In this document: in pieces, positions 26,870-35,273 of the stretch | How positions within the stretch are numbered: position 1 is the first letter of the stretch | How the letters are laid out: each line of letters begins with the position of its first letter | Source: CAYUQT01 sp964446835 | GTDB taxonomy: Bacteria > Planctomycetota > Phycisphaerae > UBA1845 > JAFGLZ01 | Direction: 5' to 3' | NCBI GenBank assembly: GCA_964446835.1 | Contig: CAYUQT010000027.1 | Span: 1 to 64,000 of the forward strand | DNA: 64,000 nt | Program-made: the position numbers and the translations under genes | The notes under the pieces: model-generated | Told to the model about the DNA's origin: nothing | Seen by the model: the letters and a program-made list of their open reading frames with translations, nothing else | Databases searched by the model: none

Positions 26870-28045
26870 CTATCGAGCCACCGCCGCCACCTGTCGGACG
26901 GCCCCGGCCAGATAGCTGATGTGCCGAGCGTCCATGTCCTGGTGAATCGGCAAGGTCAGGAGATGACTCTTCAGGTATTGCGCTTCAGGAAACTGACTCC
27001 AATCCAGTCCCTTGTGAAAGCCGGCCCACCATGCCGTTCCCACGACGCCCCTTCGGCTCAGCTCGCCGACCCATCGTGCGCGATCTGTGACCACGATGGG
27101 AAAGGACAGTGGACACACCCCCTGCGGAAGGTCCTCGAAGAGTGGCCTGATGCCATCCACTCGGCGAACTGACTCCTGCATCTGGCAGTAGTTGTCCCTT
27201 CGCTGACGCACAACCCGATCCGGCACAACTTCACTCAAGAAACCCCTTGTCATTCTGCTGGACGCCCACCAAGCTCTGTCCACGTTGAAATAGTAACTGT
27301 CCGGCATGTCCGGGAATCCTCCCGGTACCGAGCAACCATTCTCTCGGAACTGATTTCTGCCGAGCAGCCTATGAAACACGCGGGATAAACCTGCGGGTTC
27401 CGTTGCTCTCACAAGAGAGGCCTTGATCATGGGCAGGGTCTGCCGCGCTACCGGGCTCCAACCGGGTGCCCTGAGGTCCACGTCTCGATGGACAGTCGCC
27501 TCTCTGATCACCAGCGCGCCGCCGTCCGGAACGGATAGCGTCTTTGGAAAACAGTAGAGCGACGCGTCCCCTGTTCGCCCGACGGGCCCCTCAAGTCCGC
27601 TGCTGAAGAGAGACAGCGCGCAGTCTTCAAACAGGAGAATGCCTCGTTCACGGCACCACTCTGCTGTCTCTCTCACGGCGTGGGGCCAGCCGAAGTAGTG
27701 GGTGACATAGAGAACACGGGTTCGATTCGTCACTCGACGGCGCATGTCCTCGTAGTCAATCGTGGCACGATCGCCCACGCGATAGAGTACGACCTTGGCC
27801 CCGTGCTTCAGGAACGGATCGACCTCCGTGCCGCAGTTATAGGCCGGCATCAGGATCTCGTCACCTTGGCCGATGCCCCAGAAATCGCATGCGAGGCCCA
27901 GGCCGATCCGGCCCTGGTGCGTGAGCATTGTCTTGAATCCTTCCCACTGAAGCCAGGCGGGGGCATCACGGCCTCCCCGCAGCCAATCGGCCGCCAGTCC
28001 GATCGGACCTCTGGACGTACCACCACAATAGAGGAATCTGTCCAT
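26870..28045 (-). CDS. DegT/DnrJ/EryC1/StrS-type aminotransferase
   Basis: PLP-dependent sugar aminotransferase-like protein of 391 residues. It shows an early glycine-rich PLP phosphate-binding region (GRIGLGLACD), ILMPAYNCGTEVDPFLKHGA, an Asp in LLFEDCALSLF (pyridine-nitrogen contact) and the Schiff-base lysine Lys168 in YCFPKTLSVPDGG. The ATG at 28045 overlaps the preceding TAA as TAATG. The family usually makes amino-deoxy sugars from NDP-keto-sugars. The FPKTL context is divergent, so activity on a different substrate is possible. Confidence 0.83.
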   Translation of the reverse strand: MDRFLYCGGTSRGPIGLAADWLRGGRDAPAWLQWEGFKTMLTHQGRIGLGLACDFWGIGQGDEILMPAYNCGTEVDPFLKHGAKVVLYRVGDRATIDYEDMRRRVTNRTRVLYVTHYFGWPHAVRETAEWCRERGILLFEDCALSLFSSGLEGPVGRTGDASLYCFPKTLSVPDGGALVIREATVHRDVDLRAPGWSPVARQTLPMIKASLVRATEPAGLSRVFHRLLGRNQFRENGCSVPGGFPDMPDSYYFNVDRAWWASSRMTRGFLSEVVPDRVVRQRRDNYCQMQESVRRVDGIRPLFEDLPQGVCPLSFPIVVTDRARWVGELSRRGVVGTAWWAGFHKGLDWSQFPEAQYLKSHLLTLPIHQDMDARHISYLAGAVRQVAAVAR

Positions 28046-29295
28046 TACAGACGCGACCGAATCCAGCTTTTCCAAAGAGGTCTTCTTGGCAGGGGCAACC
28101 GCGGCGCGATCCGGCCGAACCACATACGATAGTACAGCAGATGAAACAGGTCGGAGTACTTGCTCAGCAGTCGGGCCCGAATCCTCGATGTACCGCAGTT
28201 GTTCGCTATCAGCATGGACCCCACAGGATATTCCACAGCGCCGAATCGGACCTTGTACTCATATCGCCCCGGACCGCCCTCAAAACGCAAGGCGCCATTG
28301 CAGATCGCCGCTCCGATTCTGTCCACCAGGGCGACCCTTCCGACACCCAGACGCTCCCACTCACCCTCCGTCTTCCTGGCCGAGAGTCGCCAGTACTCGG
28401 TGTCTCCGAATCGCAGACAGAACTCATAGGCAACCACTTCGCCCCTGGCCCAGAGCCTTTGAAAGCAGACCCCGTTGGAGGGGCTTAACGTGTGAATAAG
28501 TTCCTGGTTGAACTCAAGTCCCGTCGGCCAGTCCTGGAAGTGCCCCAGTTTGCCCTGACGGGTCCATTGGGTCTGATGCATGCGAGCGAAATCATCAAAG
28601 CATGAAGCGACTGCTTCTGGTGCACAAACGTCCTCGGAGATCAAACCGTGTGATTCGACGAGTTCACGGCGGACGCGTCGATACTCATGACGGTGCTTCT
28701 TCGAGAGCGTGCGGAGGTACTCGTCAAACGTGGGCGCGAGATGAAACACCGTGTGAACGGAGGTGTCCTTGTCCTGAATCAGTATCGTCTTCAGTCCGTC
28801 CGATGACATCGCGTCCCGGATCCGTTGCCGGTGTGGATGCTCCCCGGACAGAGGACCAAACCAAACGGCGTCACAGTGCAAGTCATGGAGCATTGTGTGG
28901 AGCAATCGTGCATAGACCTCTCTTGCGTGGGAAGGGTCGACGGCCGGATTCAGGACGAGGGTTGTAGAATCCGATCCTATCAGTTTGGCCAGACGGATGG
29001 ACACCGGCCCTATTCCAAGACGATCGATCATCATGGGGAGGATGCCAACCAATTGCCCTTGATCCCGGAGGAGAAGGATATGCAATTGGCGATGATAGGC
29101 ATAGTAGCGCCACCAGACGCGACACCATTCGAAGGAAAAGTAGATATCTCCCCCGACCTTCTGAACAAACCGGTTCCACTCCTGTCGAACGGATTCGAGT
29201 TGTTCGAAGGAAGTCGCGATGGTGCAACTCAGTGCCGACACGCAATCAGGCGCCTGGGGGCTCATTGCTCCGGGAGTCTCCTGCAAGACCGTCAT
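28045..29295 (-). CDS. CelD/BcsL-like GNAT acyltransferase
   Basis: Product of 416 residues with the acetyltransferase type 6 (CelD) architecture. The N-terminal half carries FEWCRVWWRYYA and LVGILPMMID. The C-terminal GNAT half shows the FDEYLRTLSKKHRHEYRR core and the closing EGGPGRYEYKVRFG motif, typical of CelD/FemAB-like proteins. Such proteins sit in cellulose and exopolysaccharide operons. Start ATG and the preceding TGA overlap as ATGA, and its own TAA overlaps the next ATG, so it is tightly coupled on both sides. Acyl donor and acceptor are unknown. Confidence 0.82.
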   Translation of the reverse strand: MTVLQETPGAMSPQAPDCVSALSCTIATSFEQLESVRQEWNRFVQKVGGDIYFSFEWCRVWWRYYAYHRQLHILLLRDQGQLVGILPMMIDRLGIGPVSIRLAKLIGSDSTTLVLNPAVDPSHAREVYARLLHTMLHDLHCDAVWFGPLSGEHPHRQRIRDAMSSDGLKTILIQDKDTSVHTVFHLAPTFDEYLRTLSKKHRHEYRRVRRELVESHGLISEDVCAPEAVASCFDDFARMHQTQWTRQGKLGHFQDWPTGLEFNQELIHTLSPSNGVCFQRLWARGEVVAYEFCLRFGDTEYWRLSARKTEGEWERLGVGRVALVDRIGAAICNGALRFEGGPGRYEYKVRFGAVEYPVGSMLIANNCGTSRIRARLLSKYSDLFHLLYYRMWFGRIAPRLPLPRRPLWKSWIRSRL

Positions 29296-30308
29296 GATTC
29301 AGGTTCTACCCCCAAAAAGTGAAACCAGAAGGCGGCTGTCGACTGAGATGCCTTCTCCTTTGCCTGGCGACCGACGCCCGCGAACGATGCAACGTGCCAT
29401 GCCAGAGATCGCACAAGCATTGCTGTGGCATAGACACCGCGTGCGGCGGCCCAGGACAGTCGACCAAACCGTTTGCGATGGAGCACAAGAATACTCTTCT
29501 GACACTGAACATACATCTTCGCACTGACCTGCCGCGTGCTCTTGCTTCCGCCATCCAGGTGGATGATCTGGGCCACCGGGGCAAAGACGCATCGCCAGCC
29601 GGCCCTCCAGAAGCGATAGCACCAGTCCGCTTCCTCGGCGTAGATGAAGTAGTCTTCGTCCATCAGGCCGACCTGCATCATCGCCTTGCGTCGAACGAGC
29701 ATGAACATTCCCGATACCACGTCGACGTCTCGCTGGGTGTCGCGATTCCACCAACCGATCTCCGGTCTTCCGAAGACGTGAGAGCGGGGGAGGAGCCGAC
29801 TCAATCCGCTGTTGATGAGCATCAGATTCAGGACGGTGGGAAAGGAGAAGCATGTTCTTTGAATGGTCGTTTCGTTTTCCAGAACCTGACACCCCACCAC
29901 ACCGATGTCGGGGTTCTGGTCGGCGAAAGCCAGGGTCTTCTCGATAGCTCTGTCGAGAATGATTGTGTCCGGATTCAATAGCAGTACGTACCGTCCCAGG
30001 GCAATTCTCAGACCCTGGTTGTTCGCTGCTGCAAAACCACGGTTGTCTTCATTCGAGATCAATGTGACATGCGGAAAGCTGGCGCGAACCATCTCGGTGG
30101 TTCCATCTCGGCTGGCGTTGTCGACAACGATTATTTCGAACGAGGAGGCGTGGGTCTGATCGTACACAGACTTCAGACAGTCACGAAGTATGTCCCGTGT
30201 GTTCCAACTCACGATGATCACAGAGACGTCGAGCGTTGCTTCAATCTGCAGTGTCGTGTCGGTTCTGGAGGAATCAGTGGTCAACAGATTCAGGACCTCC
30301 TCGGACAA
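29292..30308 (-). CDS. Glycosyltransferase family 2 (WbbL-like)
   Basis: GT-A glycosyltransferase of 338 residues. Motifs: VSVIIVSWNTRDILRDCLKSV, IIVVDNASRDG, NRGFAAANNQGL, the metal-binding LLLNPDT, and EEADWCYRFWRAGW at the catalytic loop. This is the WbbL/rhamnosyltransferase-like subgroup. It closely resembles the GT2 at 32248-33246, so the two probably arose by duplication. The start is uncertain: the TTG at 30308 lies just after the upstream stop without a well-spaced ribosome site; a TTG at 30284 has GAGGAG upstream. Confidence 0.9.
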   Translation of the reverse strand: MSEEVLNLLTTDSSRTDTTLQIEATLDVSVIIVSWNTRDILRDCLKSVYDQTHASSFEIIVVDNASRDGTTEMVRASFPHVTLISNEDNRGFAAANNQGLRIALGRYVLLLNPDTIILDRAIEKTLAFADQNPDIGVVGCQVLENETTIQRTCFSFPTVLNLMLINSGLSRLLPRSHVFGRPEIGWWNRDTQRDVDVVSGMFMLVRRKAMMQVGLMDEDYFIYAEEADWCYRFWRAGWRCVFAPVAQIIHLDGGSKSTRQVSAKMYVQCQKSILVLHRKRFGRLSWAAARGVYATAMLVRSLAWHVASFAGVGRQAKEKASQSTAAFWFHFLGVEPES

Positions 30309-30313
30309 GGCAA

Positions 30314-31582
30314 TTACCGGGGTTTCCTTCCGTGGGCGGGAAGGACCGGAGCAGATGTCGATTGAAGAGAGGTTGCCGCGGCCGTGAATATACCGGACTC
30401 GCGCAGACGACCGGCAACGTGATCGGCAATCAGGTCGAACGTCCTGTCGCAGTAGTGAACGTCATCCCAGAAGTAGTCGAGCGTTTTTGGGATCGCCTTT
30501 TCCAGGTCAATCAGTACGAGGCCGCACTCTGTGGCCATTCGTCGCATGACATCGTTGTAGCGGTCCATCCCTCGCTTGGCCGTGGCAAGGCTCCATGCCT
30601 TCTGCCGATTCAGCGCCTCCACGTTGATAAGACGCAGCACGCTCATTTCTTGCGGCGTCATGGAGTCCTTGAACAAATAGGGCTCTGTCATCAGTGCCAC
30701 GCGAGTTCCGTCCAAACGGGCCAGATCCAGGATCGTCCTGAGATTGCGCTCATAGACCGATATTCCTGGAAACTGATCGGTGTCTACCTGGATCCTGGGG
30801 CGCGCGTACCACAGCCCCGGCAGTATCTCCAGGAGTCGCTGAGCGAGGCCCTGCTGTTGGATCAGCCGGTTAACAGGCCCGTAAAAGTGTCCATAGTCGT
30901 CTCGGAAAGCCCCATGGCTGAATAAAGAAAAGTCGGCATTGTGAAGCAGATCATTGATCGACTGCATAATGATGATCAGGTCGGGCTTGACGGGTCGCAG
31001 GTTCACCTCGTAGTTGATCAGGGTGTGCAGCGTGGTGTACCACATCCTGCCGAGGTTGTGTACCTCGACACCTCGAGACCCTGCGGCGGTGCGGAGACGC
31101 TCTTCCAGACGCGAGGGCCAGTCCCTGCCGAGGCTGTCGACGAAGTCCGTCGTCGAGCCGCCAAGGCACATGATGACATAGGGTTTGCTTCCGGCCGCTG
31201 GCGGGCGGGCCGTGTAGTCTCTCGGCTTGAGCTGCAAATAGGGGTGGTAGTCCTGGAGATTCCGACGATATGGGTTTTCGTACAGGGCATTGCACAGCGG
31301 ATACGCTGCCAGAATACACAGGCAGGTCGTGATGCCGAGGACTCCTGCCGCTCCGGCCCGGATCTTCCCTGATCGGATACCATAAACCAGAGCGATGATG
31401 AACAGCACCATCAAGGGCAGGCCACATCGCAGCGCCAAGAGCACAACGCGCGGCAGTGAGCCGCGAGAGAGGGTGTACGCATCCGGGAACCAGAACCCGG
31501 CGTAGAACAGGCCACCGGCCACGAGGGCAATCGCGATCAGGAACCATCGGGTTCTGGTCTGCCAGTTGATACGGTCTTGCAT
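30314..31582 (-). CDS. Membrane-anchored SGNH/GDSL hydrolase
   Basis: Product of 422 residues, probably an esterase or O-acyltransferase acting outside the membrane. Three N-terminal membrane helices precede an SGNH domain: block I CLGGSTTDF (Ser143), block III QSINDLLHNADF, and block V DDVHYCD (Asp374/His376). SGNH proteins of this type (AlgJ/AlgX-like or deacylases) are common in exopolysaccharide loci. The ATG at 31582 has GAGG about 8 nt upstream and is preferred over an upstream in-frame start at 31705 that lacks support. Confidence 0.83.
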   Translation of the reverse strand: MQDRINWQTRTRWFLIAIALVAGGLFYAGFWFPDAYTLSRGSLPRVVLLALRCGLPLMVLFIIALVYGIRSGKIRAGAAGVLGITTCLCILAAYPLCNALYENPYRRNLQDYHPYLQLKPRDYTARPPAAGSKPYVIMCLGGSTTDFVDSLGRDWPSRLEERLRTAAGSRGVEVHNLGRMWYTTLHTLINYEVNLRPVKPDLIIIMQSINDLLHNADFSLFSHGAFRDDYGHFYGPVNRLIQQQGLAQRLLEILPGLWYARPRIQVDTDQFPGISVYERNLRTILDLARLDGTRVALMTEPYLFKDSMTPQEMSVLRLINVEALNRQKAWSLATAKRGMDRYNDVMRRMATECGLVLIDLEKAIPKTLDYFWDDVHYCDRTFDLIADHVAGRLRESGIFTAAATSLQSTSAPVLPAHGRKPR

Positions 31583-31616
31583 GGGATTACCTCGCCTCCA
31601 GAGCGAGGACGCCGAT

Positions 31617-31928
31617 TCAGGAAATCCTCTCCAGCCACTCCGTTCGCCAGAAGAACAGACACATACGATCGCACCCTTGGGTGTCCGGGTGGCCCGATCC
31701 GTCACATCGAGCCTCCTCCAGTAATACGATGTTCTTGCACTTGAGCATCTTCCATTGGCGCTCGTCGAAGAATCGCTCGAGCCGCTTGGCCACCGTCAAC
31801 TCCCTGCCGCAGAATTCGCCCATTGGTTTCAGGAAACCGCATCCCTTGAGCTTCCCATCGTGATCCAAGGTGCTCTCGATTTCCTCTCGAAGCTTCACGC
31901 GTACACGGTCACCGGCTTTGATGTCCAT
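31617..31928 (-). CDS. Conserved cysteine-rich small protein of glycosyltransferase clusters
   Basis: About 103 residues, function unknown. It begins MDIKAGDRVRVKLREEIEST (an SH3-like start) and has six cysteines in a patterned arrangement: GCGFLKPMGEFCG, CKNIVLLEEARCDG, and a C-terminal GCDRMCLFFWRTEWL. I recognise the pattern (YCG...KR...L.....RCDG...GC...C..FW..EWL) from small proteins beside glycosyltransferase or asparagine-synthase genes in other bacteria. The ATG at 31928 follows AAGGAG at 6 nt, an ideal ribosome site. An in-frame ATG at 32141 would add 71 low-similarity residues. A metal-binding role is plausible but inferred. Confidence 0.7.
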   Translation of the reverse strand: MDIKAGDRVRVKLREEIESTLDHDGKLKGCGFLKPMGEFCGRELTVAKRLERFFDERQWKMLKCKNIVLLEEARCDGSGHPDTQGCDRMCLFFWRTEWLERIS

Positions 31929-32247
31929 ATAGAGCTCCTTAGCAGTTCGCTCGACGGCGGGATCCGCAGTCTTGTCTTCCGCCTGCCCGTGATGACCTCT
32001 ATGCCCAAGCGTCTTCAGGGCGCGTCGGGCGGCGGCTCGACTTCGGCGCTGGACATACCAGGCCAACGGCTCGTTGTAGCCGCCGTCATTGACCATCACT
32101 TGGCAGCCCCACGACTGTTGGTTCTTGTCCTCGTCCTTCATGGCCTTGTCCTACCTCCCTGGAAGGTTATCCCCCAAGATACTGAGACTGACCAAAGCTC
32201 AAGTGTTCGTTCAGTACTCCGGACGTCTGGTCCGGTGGCTTCAAGTG

Positions 32248-33246
32248 TCATGGCGTCACGGGCACACGGCCCAACAGGTGGTACTTCACCGCCGCCATCG
32301 TCAGATTCCACTGCCGAGTTGCGGATTGCGCTCCCGCGCCACCCCTCAACCTCAACAAGACCAACATGGGTAGCCGAAACAGCGAACTGATCAGGAACAT
32401 CCCGTTGGCCAGCCATCGTGCAAGGCGGCCGGACCGCATTTCCATGAACATCAGCAGGCTCTTTCGCTGCATGACGTGCATGTCCGCGGCACACTGCGAA
32501 GAACTGGCCCCCAACAGGTGGACGATCGCGATATCCGGCAGATACATCACCTTCCACCCTTGCTGAGCGAAGCGCCAACACCAGTCCGTGTCCTCGGAGT
32601 ACATGAAGTACTTCTCAGACAACGGGCCCACCTGGTCGATCGCAATGCGGCGAACCAGCATGAAGCAACCAGCCACGACGTCTACCGCGATTGGCCCATC
32701 ACCCCGCCACCACGTCATTCGCCCCCGGCCAAAGAACCGGCTTCTCGGAAAGATCTGCGACAGGCGACTCAGCGACAGAGCCAAGTTCAGCAGACTCGGA
32801 AACATGTAGCAGTTCGGCAGCGGATGGGGCCGCCCGTCCGGATAGAGTGTGTTGCATCCAACCACCGCCACATCCGGATGCTCGTCAAGGAATGACACTG
32901 CCCGGGCTATGGCCCCGCCGACGATTCGTGTGTCGGAGTTCAGAAGGAGAATGTGCCGTGCGCGAGCCACCGCAATGCCCTGGTTGTTCGCTGCCGCGAA
33001 ACCGCGATTGTCTGCGTTGCAGATCAGTCGCACCTGGGGAAATTCGCCGGCGACCATGGCGGCCGTTTCGTCCGTCGATCCGTTGTCCACCACCACCACT
33101 TCGACCGTGACTTGACCCGCATGATCCCGGACGGACTCCAGACAGTCGCGCAGCAGATCACGCGTATTCCAGTTGACGATGATCACCGAGACATCCGGAG
33201 GACCCGGTGCCACCTCTACAGACTGTTGGTCGGACCCCGTAGCCAA
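32248..33246 (-). CDS. Glycosyltransferase family 2 (WbbL-like)
   Basis: GT-A glycosyltransferase of 332 residues, a close relative of the one at 29292-30308. Motifs: VSVIIVNWNTRDLLRDCLESV, VVVVDNGSTDET, NRGFAAANNQGI, LLLNSDT (metal site) and SEDTDWCWRFAQQGW. A TTG start at 33246 is supported by GGAAGGTG 4 nt upstream and overlaps the GNAT gene by 31 bp. The last 60 residues include a hydrophobic segment (NGMFLISSLFRLPMLVLLRL) that may bind the membrane. Confidence 0.9.
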   Translation of the reverse strand: MATGSDQQSVEVAPGPPDVSVIIVNWNTRDLLRDCLESVRDHAGQVTVEVVVVDNGSTDETAAMVAGEFPQVRLICNADNRGFAAANNQGIAVARARHILLLNSDTRIVGGAIARAVSFLDEHPDVAVVGCNTLYPDGRPHPLPNCYMFPSLLNLALSLSRLSQIFPRSRFFGRGRMTWWRGDGPIAVDVVAGCFMLVRRIAIDQVGPLSEKYFMYSEDTDWCWRFAQQGWKVMYLPDIAIVHLLGASSSQCAADMHVMQRKSLLMFMEMRSGRLARWLANGMFLISSLFRLPMLVLLRLRGGAGAQSATRQWNLTMAAVKYHLLGRVPVTP

Positions 33247-34325
33247 AGTTCACCTTCCAGTGCCGAAAGAAACACGTCTCCGCGACAGACGGCGTTCACC
33301 AGCTCAGCGTTTCGAGCATGGACCAACGCCCAGCATCCCCGCTTGAGAATGCAGCGATTGTCAAATAGGACGCTCAGGTGCGATGGATCGAGCCGACCCC
33401 ACAGGGCCGCCGCTCCAGAGGCGTGAGCGCTACGAGCCAGGGCGCCGTAGATTTCGCCCAAGAGGCGCCTTGGGGCGGCAATGAGAACCACTTCCATACC
33501 CGTCACGCCCTTGAGATAGAAGAGGCAGACGCCGCGGACAGTCCCGGAGTCATCTTGAACACCGATGCAACCCAACTGACCACGATGCTCGTTGTCGGCG
33601 AGTTTCTCCAGAAGCCACCTCAGTGAATCGGGGTCGTACTCAGGAATCACACGGCGTTCTTGGGCAGCTTCTTGAAGGTGCCTGCCGATGATATCCCTAT
33701 CCAACGGCAAGTCCACGGCGGTCAGATGGCCGTCGGGAATCCCTTTCCGCCACCAACGGCGCGCCAGGAGATCGAGTGTCCTGCACAGGGGTTGCCCAAT
33801 CCTCGTCGACAACGAATTCTCGCCGAACACCGTGTTCAGCACATAAGCACAAGGGCGGAGAGGCCAGACCCAATTCATGCTGTGGAGCAAAGACGTGCTT
33901 CCTCCGGCCCCTTCCCAGAACCTGCGTCCGCTGTCGTTCGCGCCATCGCTCAGAGACAGCTCTTGAGGCCCTGACAGGAATGCTCGAACCAGTGCCGTCG
34001 CCGCCAGGGGTGATCGGGCCTCCGGATCGACCATAAGCCGGTGAGCGGTTGCGACACGAATCGAATGCCCGTCGAACACCATCCGTCGGGGGATTCGCCC
34101 CATGAAGCCTACCACCCGGCCTTGTTGGGAACGATAGACCAGAGACGGCAACTCATCGTCACGCCAGACATTGCCAAAGAAGACATCCTGGTAGTACGAG
34201 CGCAGCCGTTCGGACGCCGTCTTCGTCTGGCGGTAGAATACCTTGACGTGCAGATCGGCCACCTGCGCGATATCGTCGATCGTACAGGCATCTACGCCGC
34301 TTTTCTTCTGCGTCTGAATCATCAT
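33216..34325 (-). CDS. GNAT-family acetyltransferase, two-domain
   Basis: Product of 369 residues. The N-terminal half carries a GNAT core (VVGFMGRIPRRMVFDGHSIRVATAHRLMVDPEARSPLAATALVRAFL). The C-terminal half looks like a degenerate second GNAT-fold domain. Such duplicated GNAT proteins occur in XrtA-type polysaccharide clusters. Two adjacent ATGs (34325 and 34322) lack a good ribosome site, so the 5' end is uncertain. It diverges from the VanZ-like gene at 34406, so a promoter should lie in the 80-bp spacer or read-through is interrupted here. Confidence 0.75.
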   Translation of the reverse strand: MMIQTQKKSGVDACTIDDIAQVADLHVKVFYRQTKTASERLRSYYQDVFFGNVWRDDELPSLVYRSQQGRVVGFMGRIPRRMVFDGHSIRVATAHRLMVDPEARSPLAATALVRAFLSGPQELSLSDGANDSGRRFWEGAGGSTSLLHSMNWVWPLRPCAYVLNTVFGENSLSTRIGQPLCRTLDLLARRWWRKGIPDGHLTAVDLPLDRDIIGRHLQEAAQERRVIPEYDPDSLRWLLEKLADNEHRGQLGCIGVQDDSGTVRGVCLFYLKGVTGMEVVLIAAPRRLLGEIYGALARSAHASGAAALWGRLDPSHLSVLFDNRCILKRGCWALVHARNAELVNAVCRGDVFLSALEGELWLRGPTNSL

Positions 34326-34405
34326 GCGAGAAGGTTACCGGGCCGTTCGTAATGACTCTTCAAAACAGTCGCGTCGACTTGCGAAAGGGGACGGACGGCG
34401 TTTAG

Positions 34406-34792
34406 ATGGTATCTCTTTCCATGGACTCGAACTGGCCGGAGAGTTGGACGATGATGGTCAGATCGCTGAAGGCGGTCTTTGCCTTCTTCAGCGACCACCG
34501 TCTGCTCGGTATCCCATCCGACCTGATTCTGCGTTTCTTCGTCCTGGGATATGCCTACCTGGCATTTCGCGAGAGGCTCGGACGCAGACGTTGTGCCCTG
34601 GTTTGTATCGTCGTGCTCGTGTGCAAGGAGCTGTTCGACGTTGTGGCCGTGCAGAACCTGCTGCACCCGCGATGGCCGGATTGGGGAGACGTCGCGGACA
34701 TCCTCTCGGGACTGCTCGGCATTGCCTGTGCCGAGGCTGTCGCCCAGATCAGGCGTTGGGTTCGTTGGCGTCGGTCGGGGGGTTGTCCCTGA
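34406..34792 (+). CDS. VanZ-like small membrane protein
   Basis: Product of 128 residues with three likely membrane helices (about 38-54, 63-80, 95-113). It ends in the PDWGDVADILSGLLGIACAE pattern resembling VanZ-like and related small membrane proteins. AAAGGGGAC precedes the ATG. It is the only plus-strand gene inside the minus-strand cluster, diverges from the GNAT gene, and overlaps the 3' end of the following minus-strand gene by 44 bp tail to tail. The role in polysaccharide work is unknown. Confidence 0.65.
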   Translation: MVSLSMDSNWPESWTMMVRSLKAVFAFFSDHRLLGIPSDLILRFFVLGYAYLAFRERLGRRRCALVCIVVLVCKELFDVVAVQNLLHPRWPDWGDVADILSGLLGIACAEAVAQIRRWVRWRRSGGCP

Positions 34793-35186
34793 TCTTGGTC
34801 AGCCCCCACGTCAGCCCGCCTCCCACCACGACCATGGTGGTGGGATCGCTCAAGGCGCCGATCACGTCGTGGACTCTGCCGTCTCGGAACATCTGACGGC
34901 CGTTAAACGAGTAGCCATCGACATAGGGCAGGAGCATGACCACATCGCCTACCTTCGCTACGCCACCATTTTCCATGGTAAGCGTTCCCGTCCTATTCAC
35001 AATCCGAATAACGTAGGAGAACTCCTCACACAGCCATTCGCCATCATAGGTTGTGATGGGCGGGGCGTTCCTCATAACCTCTTCGATGCCCAGGTAGATA
35101 TTGGCCGGGATGCTGAACTGTTGGCACGCCGGCGACAGACAGAGCCCCATCGCCAGTGTCAGAACCGCCATCTTCTTGATCAGCAT
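34749..35186 (-). CDS. Small secreted or lipoprotein-like protein of unknown function
   Basis: Product of 145 residues. The start ATG at 35186 has GAGGGAG at about 6 nt. The signal peptide ends LCLSPACQQF; the Cys could be a lipidation site although Pro at -2 is unusual. The mature part is beta-rich (for example NRTGTLTMENGGVAKVGDVVMLLPYVDG) and ends in a polar NPPTDANEPNA tail. No family recognised. A perfect 20-bp palindrome lies about 22 nt upstream of its start. It overlaps the VanZ-like gene 3' to 3'. Confidence 0.6.
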   Translation of the reverse strand: MLIKKMAVLTLAMGLCLSPACQQFSIPANIYLGIEEVMRNAPPITTYDGEWLCEEFSYVIRIVNRTGTLTMENGGVAKVGDVVMLLPYVDGYSFNGRQMFRDGRVHDVIGALSDPTTMVVVGGGLTWGLTKIRDNPPTDANEPNA

Positions 35187-35208
35187 GATTCGCTCCCTCA
35201 TCTACCTT

Positions 35209-35228
35209 ATTGACATCATGATGTCAAT
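35209..35228. promoter_or_regulatory. Perfect 20-bp palindrome, candidate operator
   Basis: ATTGACATCATGATGTCAAT reads identically on both strands. It lies upstream of the small secreted-protein gene and downstream of the NAD synthase-like gene. The arm is AT-rich with no T-run, which argues for a protein-binding operator rather than a terminator. The TTGACA inside each arm could also act as a -35 element. Confidence 0.5.
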
Positions 35229-35273
35229 TTCCGATGTTTTCAAGTCCTGAGAACAGACGAACGCTTTCCACCG

